This document shows, piece by piece, positions 6,937 through 11,764 of a stretch of DNA of 11,764 bases. The notes beneath the pieces were generated by a model. That model had not been told where the DNA came from, searched no databases, and saw nothing but the letters and a program-made list of their open reading frames with translations. Position 1 is the first letter of the stretch, and each line of letters opens with the position of its first letter. Source of the DNA: DAOTUB01 sp034437455 (GTDB taxonomy: Bacteria > Chloroflexota > Anaerolineae > B4-G1); assembly GCA_034437455.1 (NCBI GenBank), contig DAOTUB010000088.1, positions 1 through 11,764 of the forward strand. Reading direction: 5' to 3'. The translations under genes and the position numbers were made by a program.

Positions 6937-7278
6937 ATGAGTGTTTCAGCAATGTCTCTCCATTTACCGGGTCTGTTGCAGGAACAAATGATAGCGGCGC
7001 GAGAAGTGGGCCTGTACGCCAGCGAAGCGGACTTGGTCGCCGACGCCATTGGCACGCTGATGGCCGCGCGTCCCGATGTGCGCCTGGCGACGGCCTGCCG
7101 GTTGTACGAGCGCGGCACGGTCTCGCTGGGCAAGGCCGCTGAACTGGCTGGACTCGACCTGGTCAGCTTCAAGCGCGCCCTCGACGAGCGGGGCATCACC
7201 CGCACAGCGCCCGAATCGATGGCCGAAACTCTCGATATAACCCAGGCGTCGCTGCGGGCCGCCGGTCGTCCCGTGTGA
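6937..7278 (+). CDS. UPF0175 family protein, probable antitoxin
   Basis: A small protein of 113 residues. Its central part, ATACRLYERGTVSLGKAAEL (51-70) continuing AGLDLVSFKRALDERGI (71-87), matches the UPF0175 core, a helix-turn-helix-like unit with the typical SLGKAAELAG and F..L..RGI pattern. The N-terminal part (LPGLLQEQMIAAREVGLYAS, then EADLVADAI) resembles the strand and helices of ribbon-helix-helix antitoxins. Members of the family are often encoded directly before PIN-domain toxins, as here: its TGA is one base before the ATG of the PIN-like gene. It probably binds DNA at its own promoter and, where present, neutralises the partner. A strong promoter and a candidate operator lie directly upstream. 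It could also act alone as a regulator, because the partner looks damaged. Confidence 0.85.
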   Translation: MSVSAMSLHLPGLLQEQMIAAREVGLYASEADLVADAIGTLMAARPDVRLATACRLYERGTVSLGKAAELAGLDLVSFKRALDERGITRTAPESMAETLDITQASLRAAGRPV

Positions 7279-7279
7279 T

Positions 7280-7552
7280 ATGCCTACCGTTATCCTCGAC
7301 ACCGATTTCCTCAGTTCCTTTCTCAAGATCGGTCGCTGCAATCTGATCCGATCATTCTATCAAGTCGAGCAGGCGATCATTCCCGCCGCCGTGCATCGCG
7401 AACTGGCTCAGACAGACCTGTTGACGTCCCTCCTGGCTTGCAAAATGACCGGTCTGGTCGACCCAGAACGGATGGCGCAGATCATCCAGGACTTGAGAGA
7501 CAAGGACTTTTACTTGTTCAAGTCCGAGGTCCACGACGCGCTGCTGGAATAG
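7280..7552 (+). CDS. PIN-domain toxin-like protein with internal deletion, probably inactive
   Basis: Only 90 residues, against about 130-165 for PIN ribonuclease toxins paired with UPF0175. The N-terminus is PIN-like: VILDTDFLSSFLKIG (4-18) has the first catalytic Asp (D7), and IIPAAVHREL (33-42) has the conserved Glu (E41). The C-terminus, from LLACKMTGLV (51-60) through the helix DLRDKDFYLFKSEVHDALL (71-89), resembles the last helices of DUF3368-type PIN proteins, which follow a GTLGLLLxAKxxGLI motif. The middle is missing: no GEA.AIALA helix and no DD..AR strand, which normally supply the other metal-binding acids. The simplest reading is an in-frame deletion of about 50-60 residues, leaving a protein that folds poorly or binds the antitoxin without RNase activity. 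A distinct short family is the alternative. It starts one base after the UPF0175 stop, consistent with coupled translation. Confidence 0.7.
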   Translation: MPTVILDTDFLSSFLKIGRCNLIRSFYQVEQAIIPAAVHRELAQTDLLTSLLACKMTGLVDPERMAQIIQDLRDKDFYLFKSEVHDALLE

Positions 7553-7583
7553 ACGTCCTCGCTCACATTTCCCCTGTGTGATC

Positions 7584-7616
7584 AGAAACCGGGTTTTTGA
7601 CAAAAACCCGGTTTCT
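7584..7616. terminator. Perfect 15-bp palindromic hairpin, probable bidirectional terminator and intergenic repeat
   Basis: AGAAACCGGGTTTTT (7584-7598), loop GAC, and AAAAACCCGGTTTCT (7602-7616) form a perfect stem. It lies between two convergent genes, 31 nt after the PIN-like stop and 4 nt before the end of the permease gene on the other strand. The T runs fall inside the stem, so it is not a classic terminator, although its position is typical of one. GAAACCGGGTTT palindromes are, from memory, a common dispersed repeat in Chloroflexota and cyanobacteria. Confidence 0.75.
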
Positions 7617-7620
7617 TGCC

Positions 7621-10191
7621 TTATTCAAACCTCAATGCCTCCGCCGTAACCATCTTGCTCATACGATAGGCCGGATAGATGCCAGCCAAGAGCGCCGCCG
7701 CCACCGCCACGATCCCGGCCTCGATGAAAGGCGCAGGCTCGACGAGCATCTGCAACGTCCAGCCGAAAGAGCGCCGGTTGATGACGTACACCAGGATCAG
7801 CGAGAGCGCGTAACCGGCGGGGCTGGCCAGCAACCCGGCGACGACGCCCATCAGCCCGGTTTCGAGCATCACCAGCGTCCAGAGTTCGCGGGCGGTGAGG
7901 CCCAGGGCGCGCAGGATGCCGAGCTGGCGCTGCTTGTCCAACTGCAACGAGAGCAGCGCGCTCAGCACGCCGATAAAGGCGACGATGGTCGCCAAGATCT
8001 GCAACGCGCCGGTGATGGCAAAGGTGCGGTCGAAAACGACGAGCACATCCTCACGCAGTTTTTGATTGGGCCGGACGAACACCCGCTGAACCGGCGCGAG
8101 CGCGTCCTGCAACTCGCGGGCCACAGCGTCGGCGTCGGCGGAGGGCTCGATTTTCACCGCCAGAGCCGTGAAGGCGTCGTCGTCCCAGAAGCGGCGATAA
8201 TCCTCGATGGACATGATCACCGCCCCCTCGCTCGCGGCATAGTCGTAGTAGATGCCGACGACGTCGAACGTTCGCGGCCCAACGTTAGTGTAGAGCGTGA
8301 TGACGCCGCCGCGCGGGGGCAGGTTCAATCGGTTGGCGAAAGGCTCCGAAACGATCACCGCGCCGCGTCGCACCGCGCCCCACGCCTCCTTGGGCGATCC
8401 ATCCGCCGATTTGTAGAGTAACCTCTCGCCATAGTCAGGGCTGGTGCCTGCCTCGATGTAGACCGGCCCGGCGGGCGAATCCACGTTGACGGCCCGGATC
8501 AGCTCCACGCGGGCGACGCCAGGCGTCTGCTCGGCGATCTGGGCGACGGCGGGATCGAGCGTGCGGACGTTCTGCGTCGCCTTGAAGCTAGGAGCGCGGA
8601 CGTAGATGTCGCCCTGCAAGGCGTGATCCAGCCAGGCAACCACCGTGTTGCGGAAACTGCCGATCATCAGGCTCACGCCGATGGTGACGGCCACGGCGAT
8701 CATCAGCGCGGCCACGGCGATAGAAGTGCGGCTGAGCGAGTTGACCACATCGCGCGGGGCCATGCGTCCCAGAAGACCCCAGACGCGCCCCATCACGACC
8801 GTCGCGCCGCGCATGAACAGGCTCGTCGCCAGGGGAGTCAGCAGGGCGAACCCCAACACGACGGTGGACATGCTGCCGAAACTGACGATCAGACTGCGGG
8901 TTGGCAGGATCAACACGCCCAGGCCGACGGCAAATGCAACCAGGCTCCCCACCGCCGCCCTCCCCACCGCCCGCCGCGCCTTGGTCTCCAGCCCGGAGCG
9001 AGAGAGCGCCGCCCGGGGCGGCACGGAGGCGGCCTCCCAGGCGGGCGCGCTCGCCGCCAGCACCGTGGCGACGACGCCGGTGAGCCATCCCTTGAACAGG
9101 CTGGCGACCGGGATCCCCACACCCTGCACCGTGAGCACAAAGTAGAGATCGGTGATCGTCTGAGTGACCGCGCCCACGGCGTTCTGCCCCATCGCGATGC
9201 CCAAGAGCAATCCCAACGCAGAGCCGACGACGCCGACGATGAGCGCCTCGCTGGCGACGAGGGCAAAGATCTCGCCCGGCGTGACGCCCAGGCAGCGCAG
9301 CCGGCCAAAGAGCGGGCGGCGCTGCACCACCGAGAAGGTCATCGTGTTGTAGATCAGGAACAACCCGACAAAGAGGGCGAGCAGGCTGAGGGCCATCAAG
9401 TTGGTGCGAAAGGCGGCCGTCATCTGCTCGACCGCACCGGTGCGCGCCTCGACCGGCTGCACACGGGCGCTCGGTGGCAATAGATCGCTGATGCGCTCGA
9501 CTGTTCCCTCGTTGCCTTCCGGCAGAATCAGGTCGACGCGATCCAGCTTGCCGACGCGATTGAGCAACTCCTGGGCCGTGGCGACGTCGGCCAGGATGAC
9601 GCCCTCGAGCGCGCGGCGGCTGAGGTCGTCCGCCGGATCGAGCAGCCCGACGATGAGGGCGTTACGCTCGAACCCGGTCACGTCCAGCGTGATGCGGTCG
9701 CCACGCGCCAGGCCATATCGCTCGGCTACGTCGGTGGAGATCAAGAGCGCGCCCGGCTCGGTGAAAAAGTCGGCCATCCCGGCGGCGGGCGCGTCTCCCG
9801 CTCGCCACAGATGATCGCGAAAGGGCGGCTCGGCGAAGGGGTCCACACCGAGAAGTTGGAACGGGCGATCTCCCAACTGGGGCGACGAGACGTAATCGGT
9901 GACGATGGGCGCGGCCAGGCGCAGCTCACCCCGGCGGCGCAGGTCGGCGTAGAGCGTTTCGTCCAGCCCGTCCGGTCCGGCCACGATCTCGTGGGTGGCG
10001 CGCCCGGTGACGGCCTCGGTGCTGAGATCGAAAGCGCGGCTGGCGCTGGCGTTCGCCAGGTCTACGGCGACGACGACGGCCACGCCTAGCGTGATGCCGA
10101 GGATCATCAAAAAAGTCTGCCAGGGACGGCGCAGCAGCGTGCGCCAGCCCACGTTCCACAGTGTGCGGGAAAAGCTGGCCCTGTCACTCAT
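7621..10191 (-). CDS. ABC transporter permease, FtsX/MacB (LolC/E-like) type with two core units
   Basis: An 856-residue membrane protein. After an N-terminal RTLLRRPWQT segment comes the first membrane helix (about 27-48), then a large extracytoplasmic MacB_PCD-like domain (about 49-260) and three helices (about 265-288, 308-335, 365-385) forming the first FtsX unit. Two linking helices follow (about 412-430, 440-461). The second unit has a helix at about 490-512, a second extracytoplasmic domain (about 513-720) and helices at about 722-750, 775-803 and 820-842. RQLGILRALGLTARELWTLV and YPAYRMSKMVTAEALRFE are typical FtsX-family sequences. Such permeases move lipoproteins, lipids or peptides, or transmit force to extracellular partners, rather than form a simple channel; the substrate is unknown. 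The start overlaps the ATPase gene by 8 nt, so the two are surely partners. The double-unit layout would let one polypeptide serve both halves of the transporter. No periplasmic adaptor gene is present. Confidence 0.92.
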   Translation of the reverse strand: MSDRASFSRTLWNVGWRTLLRRPWQTFLMILGITLGVAVVVAVDLANASASRAFDLSTEAVTGRATHEIVAGPDGLDETLYADLRRRGELRLAAPIVTDYVSSPQLGDRPFQLLGVDPFAEPPFRDHLWRAGDAPAAGMADFFTEPGALLISTDVAERYGLARGDRITLDVTGFERNALIVGLLDPADDLSRRALEGVILADVATAQELLNRVGKLDRVDLILPEGNEGTVERISDLLPPSARVQPVEARTGAVEQMTAAFRTNLMALSLLALFVGLFLIYNTMTFSVVQRRPLFGRLRCLGVTPGEIFALVASEALIVGVVGSALGLLLGIAMGQNAVGAVTQTITDLYFVLTVQGVGIPVASLFKGWLTGVVATVLAASAPAWEAASVPPRAALSRSGLETKARRAVGRAAVGSLVAFAVGLGVLILPTRSLIVSFGSMSTVVLGFALLTPLATSLFMRGATVVMGRVWGLLGRMAPRDVVNSLSRTSIAVAALMIAVAVTIGVSLMIGSFRNTVVAWLDHALQGDIYVRAPSFKATQNVRTLDPAVAQIAEQTPGVARVELIRAVNVDSPAGPVYIEAGTSPDYGERLLYKSADGSPKEAWGAVRRGAVIVSEPFANRLNLPPRGGVITLYTNVGPRTFDVVGIYYDYAASEGAVIMSIEDYRRFWDDDAFTALAVKIEPSADADAVARELQDALAPVQRVFVRPNQKLREDVLVVFDRTFAITGALQILATIVAFIGVLSALLSLQLDKQRQLGILRALGLTARELWTLVMLETGLMGVVAGLLASPAGYALSLILVYVINRRSFGWTLQMLVEPAPFIEAGIVAVAAALLAGIYPAYRMSKMVTAEALRFE

Positions 10192-10888
10192 CGGCCAGTC
10201 GCCCGTCGCGCAGATAGATCACCCGGTCAGCGGTGGCGGCGGCCTTGGCGCTGTGAGTGACCAGGATCAAGTTCTTGCCCGCCTGGCGGGTGAGTTGATC
10301 CAGAAGCGCCAGCACCTGCCGCCCGGTCTCTTCGTCCAGGTTGCCCGTTGGCTCGTCGGCCAGGACGAGCAGCGGATCGTGAACCAGCGCGCGGGCGATG
10401 GCTACCCGCTGTTGCTCACCGCCGGAAAGCCGGTCGGGGAAGGTGTCGCGCCGATCGAGCAGACCCACTGCGTCCAGCATCGCCTCGGCCTGTTGCCGCG
10501 TTTCCTCGGCAGTTGCGCCTTTGAGCTCCAGTGGCAAGACGACGTTCTCCCACACCGTCAGCGTCGGGATCAGGTTGAAGAATTGGAACACAAAGCCAAT
10601 GTTCCGGCGGCGAAAGAGCGTGCGTTGCCGCTCGTCGAGCGCCGTCAGATTGCGTCCATCCAACCAGACCGCGCCGCCGTCGGCCCGGTCGATACCGCTG
10701 ATGACGTTCAGGAGCGTGCTCTTGCCGCTGCCGCTGCTGCCCTGGATGGCGACGGATTCGCCTCTGGCAAACACGGCGTTGGCATCGCGCAGTACGACGC
10801 GCGTGTGCGTTCCCTCTTGAAAGCTCTTGGAGAGGTTCTCCAGCCGAATAAAGGACTGATGTGATGTTTTGTCGATCGTTTCCATCAT
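10184..10888 (-). CDS. ABC transporter ATP-binding protein, LolD/MacB type
   Basis: A 234-residue ATPase with all expected motifs: Walker A GSSGSGKST (50-58), Q-loop FQFFNLIP (101-108), signature LSGGEQQR (154-161), Walker B LLVLADEP (173-180) with the catalytic Glu, D-loop NLDE (183-186) and H-loop His212. The FQFFNLIPTLTVWENV and ADEPTGNLD patterns are diagnostic of the LolD/MacB/FtsE-like branch, which powers FtsX-type permeases. It acts at the cytoplasmic face of the membrane with the permease encoded immediately downstream. The start is the first of two adjacent ATG codons; it overlaps the TGA of the phosphoesterase gene by 4 nt (ATGA), and GGAG lies 11 nt upstream, so translation is probably coupled. 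Confidence 0.95.
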   Translation of the reverse strand: MMETIDKTSHQSFIRLENLSKSFQEGTHTRVVLRDANAVFARGESVAIQGSSGSGKSTLLNVISGIDRADGGAVWLDGRNLTALDERQRTLFRRRNIGFVFQFFNLIPTLTVWENVVLPLELKGATAEETRQQAEAMLDAVGLLDRRDTFPDRLSGGEQQRVAIARALVHDPLLVLADEPTGNLDEETGRQVLALLDQLTRQAGKNLILVTHSAKAAATADRVIYLRDGRLADE

Positions 10889-11481
10889 AAGGGAATAATC
10901 TCCACTTCAGGCTCTCCCGTTCCCAATCGCACCCGCGCCACCGTCGGCTGTTCCCCGCGCGTGGGGCAGACCGCGCCGGGATTGACCAGCAGCGTGCGCC
11001 CCACCCACCCTTCGACAAGCTCAGGATACCACTCGACGTGCGCCCGGTGCGAGTGGCCAAAGACGATGAGATCCGCTTCCGGATAAAGCCGCGCCAGGCG
11101 GCGGACGGCGCGACGGTTGAGCCGTCCGTTATCCGTCAGCCTCAACCACTGGCCGCTCACGTGCAGCCCCTTGAGCCAGAAGCCGAACAAACCAGGCCGG
11201 TGACCGTGAGTAAGGACGACGCGATGTCCGGCCAATTGTAATTCGACCACGGCTGGCAGCCCCGCGCCGCCGTCGGAGAAATCCTGGAGGTGAAAATTGC
11301 CGCGCACGGCGTGCACCGGCGCGATCTCTCGCAGCGGCTCCAGCGCCGCCGGGTCGTCCACATCGCCAGCGTGCAGGATCAGGTCCGCCCCGGCCAGCGC
11401 GTCGAGTGCCGCAGCGGGCAACTGCTTCATACGGTGGGGTATGTGCGTATCAGAGAGCAGACCGAGGGTGAGAGTGGGCAT
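10885..11481 (-). CDS. Metallophosphoesterase, YfcE/MJ0936-like
   Basis: A 198-residue calcineurin-like phosphodiesterase of normal family length. The metal-binding motifs are in order: SDTHIPH (10-16), GD (39-40), GNFH (61-64), LTHGH (90-94) and GHSH (142-145), followed by LVNPGAV (165-171). It is expected to hydrolyse phosphodiesters with a di-metal centre in the cytoplasm; the natural substrate is not predictable. A GRLNRRAVRRLARLYPEAD insertion before GHSH makes this region longer than in the smallest relatives. A short segment, PELVEG (153-158), is encoded by a widespread DNA repeat. The frame is open to 11595, but relatives begin close to the SDTH motif, so the ATG at 11481 is chosen; it has no clear ribosome binding site. 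The ATG at 11514 is an alternative. It is the first gene of the ABC operon and overlaps the ATPase start by 4 nt. Confidence 0.88.
   Translation of the reverse strand: MPTLTLGLLSDTHIPHRMKQLPAAALDALAGADLILHAGDVDDPAALEPLREIAPVHAVRGNFHLQDFSDGGAGLPAVVELQLAGHRVVLTHGHRPGLFGFWLKGLHVSGQWLRLTDNGRLNRRAVRRLARLYPEADLIVFGHSHRAHVEWYPELVEGWVGRTLLVNPGAVCPTRGEQPTVARVRLGTGEPEVEIIPL
11009..11026. repeat. CCTTCGACAAGCTCAGGA short repeat inside the phosphoesterase gene
   Basis: The 18 bases at 11009-11026 match the dispersed repeat I know from many environmental bacterial genomes, usually intergenic. Read on the minus strand they encode PELVEG, residues 153-158 of the phosphoesterase, in the loop between the GHSH motif and the NPGA strand. 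The frame is kept. The family assignment is from memory. Confidence 0.65.
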
Positions 11482-11538
11482 TTGACAAGAATTTGGGGGC
11501 CACGCCACCCGCATAAAATTTTCCGGCGCCCAAGCGCC

Positions 11539-11550
11539 AACCGGGTTTCT
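11539..11550. repeat. Half copy of the AACCCGGTTTCT repeat
   Basis: AACCGGGTTTCT differs by one base from the right arm of the palindrome at 7602-7616. It lies in the predicted leader of the phosphoesterase operon, beside a small hairpin, GGCGC (11525-11529) with GCGCC (11534-11538). It is short enough to be coincidental. Confidence 0.3.
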
Positions 11551-11595
11551 CCCGTATAGATAAGCGGCCTGGCATAGCCCCCAACTGACGATCAT

Positions 11596-11624
11596 AGTGT
11601 ATCACACTTTTCCGATAAAATCAA
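11596..11624 (-). promoter_or_regulatory. Candidate promoter of the phosphoesterase-ABC operon
   Basis: On the minus strand TTGATT (11624-11619) and TACACT (11601-11596) are 17 nt apart, each with four of six consensus matches. TG lies one base before the -10 box, giving an extended -10. The region is AT-rich compared with the genes. The predicted transcript start, near 11589, would leave a leader of about 108 nt before the ATG at 11481. Confidence 0.4.
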
Positions 11625-11673
11625 CCCCTCTTCCAAATTGGACTTTGGATAAAAGTTTTTAGCCTACCACCAC

Positions 11674-11705
11674 ATATACGTTCTTCGCTTGGCGAACCGG
11701 TATAT
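11674..11705. repeat. Nested inverted repeat
   Basis: ATATAC (11674-11679) pairs with GTATAT (11700-11705) around an inner stem, TTCGC (11684-11688), loop TTG, GCGAA (11692-11696). A small internal loop separates the two stems. It could be a regulator binding site, an RNA hairpin or a repeat remnant. There is no T tract directly after it on the plus strand. Confidence 0.4.
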
Positions 11706-11764
11706 ATAGGGGTTTGGCCTTTCTGTTCAGGATTCAAGTCCTAGACAAGCCTTTCTTTACCCGC

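Larger units (their letters stand above)
11482..11764. other. Intergenic region upstream of the right operon, no gene seen
   Basis: No convincing coding region lies here. It carries the candidate promoter at 11596-11624, the hairpin GGCGC/GCGCC (11525-11538), an inverted repeat TCCAAA (11632-11637) with TTTGGA (11644-11649), and a nested inverted repeat at 11674-11705. The last 150 bases are AT-rich. A neighbouring gene may begin beyond the window edge. Confidence 0.6.

Noticed and set aside
7597..8421. A 274-codon plus-strand frame opposite the permease
   Set aside because: Rich in Arg, His, Gln and Asp as expected for a shadow frame, and it begins inside the palindromic hairpin. The permease on the minus strand is unambiguous.
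8623..9483. Further plus-strand frames opposite the permease and ATPase, including 9995-10864
   Set aside because: Shadows of GC-rich codons with no domain, covering well-recognised ABC transporter sequence.
11482..11595. N-terminal extension of the phosphoesterase to 11595
   Set aside because: Family members begin a few residues before the SDTH motif. The extension is not conserved-looking and would overlap the predicted promoter.
11700..11764. GGATTCAAGTCC near the right edge considered as a tRNA T-arm
   Set aside because: The flanking bases do not form the five-pair T stem, and no anticodon arm or acceptor stem could be placed.

Overview
The window looks like chromosomal DNA from a Chloroflexota bacterium, most likely of the Anaerolineae or a related class. 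The evidence is the high GC of the coding regions, an exported protein ending in the tag IYLPLVLRN (a C-terminus I associate with exported Chloroflexota proteins), a second exported protein carrying YLPLILK, and short repeats familiar from Chloroflexota-type genomes (GAAACCGGGTTT palindromes, CTTCGACAAGCTCAGG-type repeats, GCGTNNT heptamers). No database search was possible, so the taxonomy is an inference. No rRNA, tRNA, CRISPR array, insertion sequence or phage gene was found.

The left half (284-6835, minus strand) reads as one four-gene operon. In transcription order it holds a GNAT acetyltransferase (6293-6835), an isoprenylcysteine/phospholipid-type membrane methyltransferase with a TTG start (5749-6282), an exported seven-repeat YVTN beta-propeller fused to a two-heme cytochrome domain (3840-5786), and a large exported beta-rich protein of unknown function with the C-terminal tag (284-3829). 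Junctions are 10 nt, a short overlap, and 10 nt, and two ribosome binding sites sit on the previous stop codon. The two exported proteins are probably made together and may act together outside the membrane.

A divergent promoter region (about 6836-6936) separates this operon from a plus-strand toxin-antitoxin-like pair. It consists of a UPF0175 protein (6937-7278) and a PIN-type protein (7280-7552) that appears to have lost its middle, including most of the catalytic acidic residues. A perfect 15-bp hairpin (7584-7616) lies between this pair and the convergent right-hand operon.

The right half (7621-11481, minus strand) is a translationally coupled three-gene operon: a YfcE/MJ0936-like metallophosphoesterase (10885-11481), a LolD/MacB-type ABC ATPase (10184-10888) and an FtsX/MacB-type permease of 856 residues (7621-10191). 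The genes overlap by 4 and 8 nt. A candidate promoter lies at 11596-11624. The flanks 1-283 and 11482-11764 hold no convincing gene, but both are rich in inverted repeats.

The main observations are short repeats that have entered coding sequence without breaking the frame (in the propeller and in the phosphoesterase), the shared YLPL(V/I)L motif in two neighbouring exported proteins, and the internally deleted PIN protein beside an intact UPF0175 partner.
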